Source: Paraburkholderia sp. BCC1885 (GTDB lineage: Bacteria > Pseudomonadota > Gammaproteobacteria > Burkholderiales > Burkholderiaceae). Taken from it: a DNA stretch of 64,000 nucleotides. Positions 28,663 to 37,358 of the stretch are shown here, in pieces. The stretch covers positions 1 to 64,000 of the forward strand of contig NZ_CAAJGM010000207.1 of the NCBI RefSeq assembly GCF_900996235.1, in the 5' to 3' direction. Position 1 is the stretch's first letter, and each line of letters opens with the position of its first letter. The notes beneath the pieces were generated by a model that was not told the origin of the DNA, did no database searches, and was given only the letters and a program-made list of their open reading frames with translations. The translations under genes were made by a program, and so were the position numbers.

Positions 28663-29453
28663 TGAGCGACGAACGGCTGGTTTCGCTGCGTAATCAGTGG
28701 TTTGTCGCCAGCGTCGGCGCAACACTGGCTGTGTTCCTGTTCTCGGCATTCGTTGGTTTCATCTGGCTGCCATCGGTGCAGAAGGATGCCCAGTTTCAGG
28801 GACTGTGGAATGCGATCTGCAGCGCAGCGGGTGTGCCACGTACGTGGTATAGCGAAGCGCCGGTTGAGTCCACAGTGCGCACCAGTTCGGTTATCGTCAC
28901 GCCGCAGATGCTGGAGCACTCAAGCCCGGTTTCAATTGGTCGCGGTGCAACGTTGGCAATGCGCTGCACGATGTGTCATGGCGTCCGGGGTTTAAGCGAG
29001 GCCAATTCACCGAATCTTGCCGGACAGTATGCCGCAGTCGTCTACAAGGAGTTGCAGGACTTCAGGAGTGGAGCAAGAACCAGTGCGATCATGACGCCGA
29101 TGGTCGCCGGTCTGAGCGATCAGGATATGAAGGATCTGGCCGCGTACTATTCCTATCTTCCGCGCCTGCACGCGTATCACCCGGGTAGCGCAGGAGATGC
29201 GCCGCGTATTGTCATGAGCGGTGCGCCGATGCGAAATATCGCTCCCTGTGCGTCCTGTCATGGCGGTATTGCCAGCAAGGCAGGCGCTCCCTGGCTGGAA
29301 GGGCAACCTGCCGTTTATATCCGTACGCAACTGCAGGCCTTTGCGTCGGAAGAGCGGCGAAACGACATCAGCGAGCAGATGCGCAATGTGGCTCGTCAGA
29401 TGACGCCGGCCGAGATCGAAGAAGCAGCCCGCTACTACTCGAGCCAACCGTAG
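28662..29453 (+). CDS. Membrane-anchored di-haem cytochrome c
   Basis: 263 residues. N-terminal uncleaved helix (about 13-35), then two c-type domains with CTMCH and CASCH. Start taken at 28662 (7 nt after GGAG); ATG 28659 is equally in frame. It overlaps the end of subunit I. It likely docks on the oxidase as an immediate electron donor. With the two upstream cytochromes the operon encodes seven c-haems. Confidence 0.85.
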   Translation: MSDERLVSLRNQWFVASVGATLAVFLFSAFVGFIWLPSVQKDAQFQGLWNAICSAAGVPRTWYSEAPVESTVRTSSVIVTPQMLEHSSPVSIGRGATLAMRCTMCHGVRGLSEANSPNLAGQYAAVVYKELQDFRSGARTSAIMTPMVAGLSDQDMKDLAAYYSYLPRLHAYHPGSAGDAPRIVMSGAPMRNIAPCASCHGGIASKAGAPWLEGQPAVYIRTQLQAFASEERRNDISEQMRNVARQMTPAEIEEAARYYSSQP

Positions 29454-30064
29454 CGCAATAGTGGCAAGCAGTCTTCACGGATTGGGACACGGGTCAGGCG
29501 GCGGCTGTTATTCATGCGGCCGTCGAAACCACCTGTGCTTCAGAGTGCGAGCGGCTTTTGTTTCAACCAGGGATGGGGCGGCGACGCAAGGCAGTCAGCG
29601 AACGTTTTATGCCGCCAGTCAGATTCTCCGCATCCACAACGTGGTGGTTGTCGACTGGCTACTGGGCGAAATCCGCAAGGTCGGTATTCAGGGGTGCAGT
29701 CGTCGCGGTCGCGGAAGGGATCGATACTCAAGGCGGATACCACGCGATCCGCTTCCTCGAACAGGACGAGCAATCCGTCGCATCGACCGTGGCTGGCGCT
29801 GCTGGGGAAATCGACGCACTGCTCGATATCGTCAGATGGGCAGACGTACGTCTCTTCTAGACGCGGTGTCCGGTTGAATACGGCGTGCTCGGCGCCGACC
29901 GTGAAGGTAGAACGGCAACCGGACTCGTAGCGCGAAAGGCCAATTAAAGAGGCAGCCGGTCGCTAACGCCTCCGCATTTTCTGACAGTTTTAGTACGCGT
30001 CCTTTTTCTTACGCCAATACGATGAGCAGATCAGTGATGTGCTGCTGGTTACTTAAGCATGGAC
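29454..30064. other. Gene-poor stretch after the oxidase operon
   Basis: About 600 bp. Plus-strand reading frames between 29460 and 29880 look like pieces of one broken gene (a TDWDTGQAAAVIHAAVET piece and a FLEQDEQSVAS piece lie in register but with frame changes), but I cannot name the family. No promoter, RNA or repeat recognised. Confidence 0.3.
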
Positions 30065-30967
30065 TCATCGGGTTCGCAAGAGCTTCAGCAATGCGGCAAG
30101 CACGGGAGACACCTGCTTTCGCGAAGGATATAAAAGGAAAAGCCCTGCGAAGGGCGCGTACCAGTCCTCCAGTAATCGAGCCAGACGACCTGTTGCGATA
30201 TAAGGCGCCGCTCCATGCTCCGGCACGTACAGAGCGCCTAGACCATCGATAGCGGCTTGCAGCATCAGTTGGGGCTCGTTGAAAGTCAGCAGTCCCGACA
30301 ACGCTACCTTCAACTTACGACCGTCGGGTTCAAACTCCCACGAGTAGAGACTCCCTGTCGCTTCCGGTAATTGATGCACCGGTGAAACTGCAGATGTTCC
30401 GGGGTAGTGAGCGCGGGAGTTCGCGATGGATATTCTGGCGACGCAACGACGGCCATCCGGAGGGCCGGTCCGAGCGGAAGCGCTACCGTGTCCTGTTCGA
30501 GCTTTTCGCCGAACCGGATGCCGGCGTCGAACCGTCCGGATACGAGATCACGGAACGCGTAGTCAATGATGACTTCGATCGTTGCGTCCGGATACGTCGT
30601 GCAAAAGTCGTTCGGTACTGGACGGATGACCGTCTCATACCCCTGGCGCGTAGCAGTAGTTCGTAAGGTGCCCGAAATGCGGTCGCGGTCACGGCGGAGG
30701 TTCCGAGCGCGCCATCGATCGCTTCCAGCACCGGCTCCAGAGTCAACAGCAACGTCTCGCCTTCTGCGGTGGGTTCGACGCTGCGGTTCATTGGCCGGAG
30801 CAGCGCAAAGCCCAGGCGCGTTTCGAGACGCTTGATCGTGTAACTCAGCATCGAATTGGACACATTCAGTTCTGTCGCAGCGCGAGAAAGCTGCGCGTGC
30901 GTGCAATGGCAGCGAAGGCTGAAAGTTCATCCAGAACCCCACGCGACATTGTTTTATCAGGTTGCAT
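30065..30967 (-). pseudogene. Broken LysR-family regulator
   Basis: Three reading frames carry successive parts of one LysR protein: N-terminal ATG at 30967 and helix-turn-helix (SNSMLSYTIKRLE), linker and dimer region, the effector domain (DLVSGRFDAGIRFGE) and the C-terminus (GLGALYVPEHG...LLEDWYAPFAG). At least two frameshifts, the first within the HTH around 30890. It lies divergent from an equally broken SDR gene, the classic LysR-target pair. Confidence 0.8.
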
Positions 30968-31054
30968 GGCCCGTTCGAGTTATCCGTGATGATTGGATGA
31001 ATCGTCTCACCTATCCGTTGTGAAGTCGACATTTCAAAACGAAACGGAGAAAAG

Positions 31055-31320
31055 ATGATTGATGATCGTTCGGTATGGTTGATGACAGGGTGTTCTCCAG
31101 GTTTGGGCAGTGCACTGGCTGGAAAGGTACTTGAGGATGGCTGCGTGCTGTGGTTACGGCGCGCGATGTCAGCACGCTGCTCGACATTGTTCAGCGTTAT
31201 GGCGACCATGCAATCGCAGTCGACCTCGACGTAACCAAACTGGCGCAAAGCAGCGCCGCCTTGAAGGCGGCGACTGACAGGTTTGGCCAGATTGATGCGC
31301 CCGCAATCGCGATCGAGTCC
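31055..31320 (+). pseudogene. Truncated, frameshifted short-chain dehydrogenase
   Basis: The start is intact, with ACGGAG upstream of ATG 31055, and the protein begins WLMTGCSPGLGSALAG, the Rossmann start of an SDR. A frameshift near 31142 moves the reading into VTARDVSTLLDIVQRYGDHAIAVDLDVT, and the match ends at FGQID near 31300, where IS debris begins. The catalytic Tyr-Lys region is missing. Confidence 0.75.
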
Positions 31321-31454
31321 GACGTAAAGCCTGACCTTGTCCATGATTGTCTCCGCCGCTCCGTGAAGGTCTCCCGGTTATCGACCGCACGCCCATGCCG
31401 GGCTTCCCCGAAGGCCACCATGTCCTAATCAGGCGCACTCGGCAAGACAGGTGT

Positions 31455-31650
31455 GCTGAGTTGATTGACCGCACGTACGTGTCGCCGGTGAGCCGGCAGG
31501 CTATGCTGCTCGGCATCAGCCGTTCGAGCGTCTATTACGCGCCGCGTCCGGTGAGTGACGCCCATCTGGCGCGGAGGCGCCACATCGATGAATCGCATCG
31601 GGAGCATTCGTTTGCTGGCGCCGCATGGTGTGTCGGATACTTCGGCACGA
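31455..31650 (+). mobile_element. IS3-family transposase (orfB) remnant, 5' part
   Basis: Translation contains VSRQAMLLGISRSSVYYAPRPVSDAHLA, the start of IS3-type OrfB proteins, and stops matching after about 60 residues. No terminal repeats or orfA seen. A 3' orfB remnant lies at 33850-34046. Confidence 0.7.
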
Positions 31651-31771
31651 GAGCTATGTCGTCGGGCGCAAGCGTTTGAGCACCTGAATGAAGCGTGGGC
31701 GTCGAAGGACTGAGTCACAAGCATGAGCGCCGTCGATAGCGCGCCGAACTCGGTATGGTGCTACAGGAGCG

Positions 31772-31930
31772 CTGCGACAAGACTACGGCGACGCAGTCTT
31801 TCAAACGCGTGCCTGCCTCGTGGGCCGAGGCGCCGCGCAACATCGTGACCAAGCAGTTGCGCAGCTATCCGTAGGTGAAAGCCAAGATTCCCATGTTCAT
31901 GTCGAGCATGTCTGTGGCAAAGCCAGCGAA
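31772..31930 (+). mobile_element. IS6-family transposase remnant
   Basis: Residues such as SFKRVPASWAEAPRNIVTKQLRSY, then an in-frame TAG at 31872-31874, then VKAKIP, match the DDE region of IS6/IS240-type transposases (APRKIVTDQLRSY, KAEIP). Degenerate and short. The 430 bp from here to 32373 contain only the FNR box described next. Confidence 0.6.
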
Positions 31931-32123
31931 GCGCATTCACGGAGCAGTTTTGGGTAGGTGCAATAATTGCGTTAAGGGAAGGCGCGGTGTTCCAGTTCCT
32001 GTTTTTCGCTCGTGGAATCTGCTGGAAGGAATCCAAGATCCGTTGATGAAATTTTTGCAGTCGCAGTCAGTCGCTTGCGTCATACGGCGCAGATCCGGGA
32101 TCAGAGACGCACGGTGAGTTGCG

Positions 32124-32137
32124 TTGACGCATATCAA
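32124..32137 (+). promoter_or_regulatory. FNR box upstream of the 99-residue protein
   Basis: TTGAC-GCAT-ATCAA. The hexamer at the class II distance (CACGAT, 32159-32164) is poor, and the gene starts 236 bp downstream, so the promoter is less certain than others here. Confidence 0.6.
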
Positions 32138-32373
32138 CAGAGCGTTTTGAAATGCGTTCACGATTGGCTTGGAGTCGTGCACCTGTAATCTGTCCCGAGG
32201 GCAAGGGCGGGCAGTGAAGCCGGTTTGCTGGCACCTTTGCAGGGAGCCCCGGCGCATTCCGCCTGATCTGTTGCGGCGAGAGTCTGGTGGTGGGGCTACT
32301 ACTGGTGCAGTATCCGCGATCGTTACCGGGCGACGTGTTATTTCCGGACGCAAGACTCTTGAGGAGGCGATCG

Positions 32374-32673
32374 ATGGGGATCGGAATGCAGGTCGAGTAC
32401 ATTGGCCTGGCCAAAACGGGTCATATGGAGGCGGAGGCGGGAGTTCAGCTCGTGCGGCTGGCGGAATTCGCGCGGCACATCGGCGACTGCCGTCTGGCCA
32501 TCGCGGCGATCTACGACGGGCTGACGCATTTTGCCTACGAGGTGCGGCTTCATGTGGTGACACGGGCGGGTGAACTGATAGATGTGGGGAACTGCATGCA
32601 CTCCGATTTTATCGAGGCGATGCGCGGCGCCTTCGATCTGGCCGTGAATGAACTGTCACGCTGGCCAGGCTAG
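32374..32673 (+). CDS. Small hypothetical protein
   Basis: 99 residues, soluble, family not recognised. Start at 32374 with GAGGAGG upstream; the in-frame ATG at 32386 is possible. The second half (THFAYEVRLHVVTRAGELIDVG then a helix EAMRGAFDLAVNELS) has a strand-strand-helix pattern like the FNR-controlled 78-residue protein at 8001-8237. It survives intact among IS and pseudogene debris and is followed by the aberrant response regulator. Confidence 0.6.
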   Translation: MGIGMQVEYIGLAKTGHMEAEAGVQLVRLAEFARHIGDCRLAIAAIYDGLTHFAYEVRLHVVTRAGELIDVGNCMHSDFIEAMRGAFDLAVNELSRWPG

Positions 32674-32910
32674 CTACGCACTCCCTTGACTATCGGACGA
32701 CCGCCCCTCGGTGCCGGGCAGTGGTTTTACGGAAAAACTTACCGCGCACATAGCTGACCCGACATACGGAGCACACTGCGAGACACCACCCCTGATAGCC
32801 GTCCGGTGTCGTATCAGTTGGCAACCGCTGAATTAAGTGTAACAAACAATGCTTGACGCCCGATTTCAGAGGCGCATTCTTTGGGGGTTTGTCCTTTCAA
32901 AGGGGTTACC

Positions 32911-33573
32911 ATGATCAAGGTGGTGATCGCCGACGCTCATGCCGTAACGCGTAACGGCGTGCGCCACGCGCTCGAGAGCGCCGGTGGGTTTGAGGTGGTG
33001 GGGGAGGCCTGCGACGGTGAGAGCACCCTGACGCTTGTGTGCTCGACCGATGCCAGCATGCTGGTATTGGGGCTGACGATGCCTGGCATCCACGGTATCC
33101 CGCTCATCGGGCTGGTCAGGGAGAGGAATCCATCGTTACGCATCCTGGTCCTGACCAGGCACTCTGAGGCTGCTTATGCTGCCCGGGCGTTCAGGGCGGG
33201 AGCATCCGGATTTGTCAGCAAGCGCAGTCCGGCTGCAGATCTTGTCGTGGCTGCGGCAAAGGTTGCATCCGGCGGAATCTATATCAGCCTCGCGGTGGCC
33301 GAACAGCTCGCGCAGCGTTTTGACAGATCGGCGAATGCGTTGCCCCATCAACTGCTGTCCGACCGCGAACTCGACGTCTTTCTCCTCGTCGCAGTGGGGG
33401 AGGCGGTCAGCGCGATAGCCCAAACGCCTGGTGTGAGCGTAAAGACGGTCAGCACGCACAAGGCGCGTATTTTCGAGAAGACCGGCCTGCCAAATGACGC
33501 TGCGCTGGTGCGCTACGCATTCGACCATGAGCTGGTTGTCGACGATGGGAAGGGAGACCTGCCCGGTCGTTGA
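32911..33573 (+). CDS. NarL-type response regulator with degenerate receiver
   Basis: 220 residues, colinear with the regulator at 2197-2844. The phosphoacceptor Asp54 is Gly (LVLGLTMPG), one acidic-pocket Asp is Ala (position 9) and D15 is Asn, while T82 and K104 remain. The LuxR-type helix-turn-helix (about 155-215) is intact, with SVKTVSTHKARIFEKTGLPNDAALVRYA. It therefore should bind DNA but cannot be phosphorylated in the usual way; it may act constitutively, bind a ligand, or form heterodimers with its paralogue. ATG 32911 chosen (GGGG upstream). A strong terminator follows 140 bp on. The 237-bp gap before it holds no recognisable box. Confidence 0.88.
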   Translation: MIKVVIADAHAVTRNGVRHALESAGGFEVVGEACDGESTLTLVCSTDASMLVLGLTMPGIHGIPLIGLVRERNPSLRILVLTRHSEAAYAARAFRAGASGFVSKRSPAADLVVAAAKVASGGIYISLAVAEQLAQRFDRSANALPHQLLSDRELDVFLLVAVGEAVSAIAQTPGVSVKTVSTHKARIFEKTGLPNDAALVRYAFDHELVVDDGKGDLPGR

Positions 33574-33709
33574 CAGGTGCGCCGGCCGGACCTGTGAAAG
33601 TGACGCAGGTAGCGGCTAGAGCGAACTGAGCAAAAAGGCATTGTTTCTACGGAAAGGACATACTCCAGTCCCCTGGTTCTAGCATGCTTCCGCCTGAGCT
33701 AGAACTTTC

Positions 33710-33735
33710 AGCCGGCCCGCGCCGGCTTTTTTTTT
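33710..33735 (+). terminator. Rho-independent terminator
   Basis: Perfect 7-bp arms AGCCGGC (33710-33716) and GCCGGCT (33721-33727), 4-nt loop, then nine T. It ends the transcript of the degenerate response regulator. Confidence 0.9.
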
Positions 33736-33849
33736 CGTGTGCAGATGATTGCCAAGCCCGGAGTTGCACCGGGTGATGCTTACGAGGAACATGCCCCGGA
33801 TCATGGCGCAGTTCTTATCCGAAAAGTCGAGCATACGGGCGCACGCTCA

Positions 33850-34046
33850 CTGCCGTGCTCAACGGCCTGTACAAGCAGGCACTGATTCATCGTGCGCGCG
33901 TGACTGTCAAGCTGGCGACGCTGGAGTGAGCGGCCTGCTTCAACCATCATCGGTTGATGGAACGCTTGGCTATATCCTGCCCGCTGAAGCTGACGAAAAC
34001 GTTTACCGCCAATTCAGTAATATTGCTGCTCTGTCGGTATCAACTT
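33850..34046 (+). mobile_element. IS3-family transposase (orfB) remnant, 3' part
   Basis: Translation LNGLYKQALIHRARVTVKLATLE, a stop, AACFNHHRLMERL, a frameshift, then GYILPAEADENVYRQ is the C-terminal end of IS3-type OrfB. Beyond it, 34051-34274 contains only short unrecognised frames. Confidence 0.7.
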
Positions 34047-34274
34047 AAGCTAACCAACCTTCATGATCCCCGGGCGGTCCACGTAAATGTCGATTACACA
34101 TAAGCCGATGAGCCGGATGTCCTCGCTCGCGTTGTGGTGGGCGATTCGGCGCAACGACGAATCGCCGCCGAGTGCAGCCATGTTGCCGGGAATCTCGCTG
34201 GCCGTGACCAGGTACATGCCTGACGGGCTAGGCGAATGCATCGTCGGGGAGCATTACTACGTGGCTTTGAACTA

Positions 34275-34295
34275 ATAATTAGCTATCCTAATTAT
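34275..34295. promoter_or_regulatory. Perfect 8-bp palindrome, MarR-type operator candidate
   Basis: ATAATTAG and CTAATTAT around a 5-nt spacer in an AT-rich patch. Size and AT-rich symmetry are typical of MarR-family operators. It is 215 bp upstream of the lipocalin gene. A near copy lies at 55257-55273. No MarR gene is present in the window. Confidence 0.45.
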
Positions 34296-34509
34296 ATTGC
34301 ATTGGTGCCCGACTGTCAGTTTCGCGATCAGGGAGTCATGCTATCCTTAATCCTGCTGCATTTGATTTGGCTTTGACAGTTTATAGCGCCTCCCACTGTC
34401 TCTGGAAGAGACTCCCTAACGGCTTCGAGGTGTATCAAAGGAAAAGTCGCCTGGAGATCATTCAGCTATTGAGCCCCTTCTGTCGAGAAATCTTTTGAGG
34501 ACAATCTGC

Positions 34510-35151
34510 ATGGCGAAACAGATTGCTGGTGACATACAGGGAGACGCTTCTCGTCTGATCCTGACGGGCGCGTGCGCGTTTCTGCTTTTCATTTCAGGCT
34601 GCGCCGCCGAATTTCGCGATAAACAAACAGCGGCCAGTACGGTCATAAGCGCTGCGCCAGTCGACCTGCCTCGCTACATGGGGCGCTGGTACGTTATAGC
34701 GAACGTTTCATACCTGAACGAGCGCAATTACGTGGGGAGCTACGAGAGGTGGACACTTCTGCCCGACGGAAAAGTTGATGATGCTTATTTCGGTCGTCTC
34801 TTTGACTTCAACCACCCCGAAACCGGGGGTGCGCTGGACGCGATGGTTGTCAGCGGAACGCAGAATGCGGAATGGCGAATCCGGCTATTTTGGCCAATGG
34901 ACGTGGATGTGGTGACGGTGTACGTTGATGCCGACTACCAATACACGATTCGTTGCCTTCCCGACAAGAGTCTGATATGGATCCTTTCACGAGACTCGAA
35001 TATCAGCGATATAGCTTACGCTTCGCTGCTTTCGCGGTTAAGGGTGATGGGATTCGATACGTCCCGGATCAAGCGTGTGCCCCAGCGTCCTGAGCAAATC
35101 GGCAAACCAGGATTTCATGTGCCGCAGCATCGCGATGGCTTGGTCCAGTGA
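34510..35151 (+). CDS. Lipocalin-like outer membrane lipoprotein (Blc type)
   Basis: 213 residues. Lipoprotein signal with lipobox ISGC about 40 residues in; then the lipocalin hallmark LPRYMGRWYVIANV (G-x-W), the ETGGALDAMVV region, and YTIRCLPDKSLIWILSR near the end. Bacterial lipocalins bind lysophospholipids or fatty acids and act in membrane stress. ATG 34510 chosen, with GAGG 10 nt upstream. No FNR box was found before it, unlike most neighbours. Confidence 0.85.
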   Translation: MAKQIAGDIQGDASRLILTGACAFLLFISGCAAEFRDKQTAASTVISAAPVDLPRYMGRWYVIANVSYLNERNYVGSYERWTLLPDGKVDDAYFGRLFDFNHPETGGALDAMVVSGTQNAEWRIRLFWPMDVDVVTVYVDADYQYTIRCLPDKSLIWILSRDSNISDIAYASLLSRLRVMGFDTSRIKRVPQRPEQIGKPGFHVPQHRDGLVQ

Positions 35152-35329
35152 GGATCGGCCGGTAGGCATTGGGCGTCCGCTCGGTTCACGTCCCCGGATA
35201 CGCGCCCGAATGGTACATACTGCGGCGACGCTGCGCGATCTGCTCACGATGTGTCCGCGCGAATGAATTTTGAGGCCTGAGATCGGCACGAGTTAGTCGG
35301 AGACAGTTTTCCCGCTGTTGATCGAGAAA

Positions 35330-35705
35330 CCCGAACGGCTCGGTTTCGAGTGGCCGGTGGTAATGGCCCGCCCGCGGTGCTCACGCCCATGCTGCAGGTG
35401 ATCTGGAGATGGATGACCAGCGACATCTCGATGAAGGCGCGGACCGGCGATAGGGCAAAGCCCACGCCTACCCCCAATGGCTGGCGCATTCGGGCTTACC
35501 CCCGGCTGCGCAGCCGCTGGTAACTGTGAAGCTGGCCTATGCCATGGCGATATGGGCGCGTGGTTGCCTCTGGTTGAAACTGGACACGGAGGCGATGCGC
35601 ACGCTGCTGATCTTTTCTGAGCCTGGTGTTGGCCGGCCAGATAACCGGTCTTGTGCTGCGCGCGCGTAACCACGTCAGGCATTCGCGCGCAGAGCCCGTG
35701 CTGTG
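35330..35705 (+). pseudogene. C-terminal remnant of a P-type cation ATPase
   Basis: Frames contain PTPNGWRIRAYP, then KLAYAMAIWARGCLWLKLDTEAMRTLLIF and, after a frame change, LVLAGQITGLVLRARNHVRHSRAEPVL. These resemble the last membrane helices of proton/cation P-type ATPases (LREHHHLWRSRP-like end). Stops and shifts occur throughout. No start or catalytic domain remains. Confidence 0.55.
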
Positions 35706-36099
35706 AGCGGCCTCAACGGCAGCGGCGGTGGCCTTCATCTTTGTTTGGATGGTTGGTTCATGACGTCGCAACTTGCCTGGATGATACTTATGCTCTGTGG
35801 CGGGCGCCTCAGCGCGAGCCCGACGCTGCACGCAGCGAAAGCCGCCATGCTGCGGGGCTACCCGTGGGCCACGGAGAAGAGTGCGCGGCCTGACAACCGG
35901 AAAGCTGGTCGGGAAGGGGTTTGATTACCGGGGCCGGCACGCTGATCCCCGCCGTGCCAATCTCATGGAAAGGCACGTCAGTTGCACGCAGGCCGCCTTC
36001 ATCGCGAACACGCGGCAAAGACACACGCGGCGAAGACGGATCACAGACGTTGCCTATGTCGGACATCCGGATCTGCGTACCGCCTCCTTCCATACGTTT

Positions 36100-36261
36100 G
36101 TCGCGGCGGCCATCCTGGGTGCGATCCAGCATCTGGCCGGCATGAAGGACTCGAAGGTGATCCAGGCGATCAACAAGGACCCGGAAGCACCGGATTTCAG
36201 CGTCGCCGATCGCGGTCTGGTAGGCGGTTATCTCGCGCCGGAACCGGTTGCGGACTTGCCG
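36100..36261 (+). pseudogene. C-terminal remnant of electron-transfer flavoprotein alpha subunit
   Basis: A stretch reading [18 protein letters not shown] then [19 protein letters not shown] is the FAD-binding C-terminus of EtfA ([20 protein letters not shown]). The upstream FAD-domain residues are missing; 35740-36090 is unrecognisable. Gene fragment. Confidence 0.75.
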
Positions 36262-36387
36262 CGATGGCGGCTGAGCGTATGCGCTTGATATGAACGATGG
36301 ATAGCGCATCGAAAACGGCGCTCGGGAGAAGGAATATTGGACCGGGCAGGCCTGTCACGCAACGTGAGCTATAAACGCGCCGCGCGG

Positions 36388-36428
36388 TTGACCTTGGTCA
36401 ATTCCGGAGACGAACCTGCACGTAAAGT
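36388..36428 (+). promoter_or_regulatory. FNR-box promoter of the lipoprotein gene
   Basis: TTGAC-CTTG-GTCAA at 36388-36401 and TAAAGT at 36423-36428, centred 31 bp from the box. Predicted start about 36435, leader only about 25 nt. Confidence 0.75.
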
Positions 36429-36460
36429 GGCCCCACGAATTGTGCGCTGATCGAGCTGAC

Positions 36461-36931
36461 ATGAAACGTATCCGCCCGCCGATTGCTTTGACCATGACCG
36501 GGACCGTGTTCTTGCTGACGGCGGTCAGTCTTGCGTCCTGCACCACGGCAAACCAGATGATCGCGTTCCGGAATAGCGAAACGCAGCTTCAGGAGGCGCG
36601 AGAACAGGCTTGGGTGACCTGTAGTTCACGCGCGGTGTGCGATCAGATATGGAACCGTACGCGCCTTTACGTGGAGCGCTACTCGAGAACGCCGATCAGC
36701 CGCCTCAACGATTCGGTGACGGAGACAGAAACGCCCCACGAATTCGGTATCGCCTATTTCTGGGCCGAACGGGCCACCGATGATCGCGGCACAACGACAA
36801 TCCGGTTGAAGGGCATATGCCGCGGCATGTACGCGAGCGATGGCGATCCGGCATGGATGTACGGAACGTGCGCAGACCAGATCAGGCGCGCGGAGATGAA
36901 TTTTCGCAAGGTAGTCGGCGAAGTGGAGTGA
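36461..36931 (+). CDS. Hypothetical lipoprotein
   Basis: 156 residues. Lipoprotein signal peptide with lipobox SLASC at about residue 27, then a short helical region and a domain with three pairs of cysteines (CSSRAVC, CRGMYAS, GTC) suggesting periplasmic disulphides. Family not recognised. Start 36461 fits the predicted promoter, which leaves about 25 nt of leader. FNR control is among the best supported in the window. Confidence 0.75.
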   Translation: MKRIRPPIALTMTGTVFLLTAVSLASCTTANQMIAFRNSETQLQEAREQAWVTCSSRAVCDQIWNRTRLYVERYSRTPISRLNDSVTETETPHEFGIAYFWAERATDDRGTTTIRLKGICRGMYASDGDPAWMYGTCADQIRRAEMNFRKVVGEVE

Positions 36932-37074
36932 TGTCTATGGCGCCCCGGCGCGGCCGGTTACCCAGTCTAACTGGACGGGTGTGTTTCCTCCGGGCTGCTT
37001 ACGATCTTGTTCTGCCGGCCAGGTCCGAGGTTGCCGCGCTTTGAATAGAGCCCTGAAGCCTGCGGCAATTGCGC

Positions 37075-37115
37075 TTGACCTATATCAAGCCAGCCCGCGC
37101 CGCGCCGCGTAGATT
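37075..37115 (+). promoter_or_regulatory. FNR-box promoter of the BON/copper-ATPase genes
   Basis: TTGAC-CTAT-ATCAA at 37075-37088, TAGATT at 37110-37115, centred 31 bp away. Predicted start near 37123, just before the BON fragment. Confidence 0.75.
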
Positions 37116-37139
37116 GGAGTTCGTGTTGTCATCTCTCAT

Positions 37140-37346
37140 GTGGGGTCAGACGTTCTCATCAAGGACGGCATTGTGCATCTGTGGGGCGTAATCGAGTCAG
37201 AAGAAGGGCGGCGCACGATTTGGGTCACTGCGGAGAGCGTGCTGGGGGGCGAGGAAGTCAAGGTGGACGTCTGTTGTGGGATCGCTCGGGATGTGCAGGT
37301 TTGCACAGGATATGGTTACGCTCGGACAGATGACCGCTCGAAATGA
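37140..37346 (+). pseudogene. BON-domain fragment
   Basis: The frame gives DVLIKDGIVHLWGVIESEEGRR followed by AESVLGGEEVKVDV, the second half of a BON domain like those at the C-terminus of CBS-BON stress proteins. The expected CBS part is absent and the only start is a GTG at 37140 without a Shine-Dalgarno. It sits directly after an intact FNR promoter, so it looks like the stump of a larger gene that lost its 5' body. A functional short peptide cannot be excluded. Confidence 0.55.
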
Positions 37347-37358
37347 CAGGAGAGTGCA

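Noticed and set aside
33573-33596. ACAGGT...ACCTGT hairpin just after the degenerate regulator
   Set aside because: No T-run follows, and a much stronger terminator lies 110 bp downstream.
34087-34275. 62-residue plus-strand frame and its 63-residue antisense frame
   Set aside because: Neither has a ribosome site or family match and they lie between IS debris and an AT-rich palindrome.
35797-36309. Overlapping frames on both strands around 36 kb
   Set aside because: Only the EtfA-like part is recognisable; the rest has no start, motif or consistent frame.
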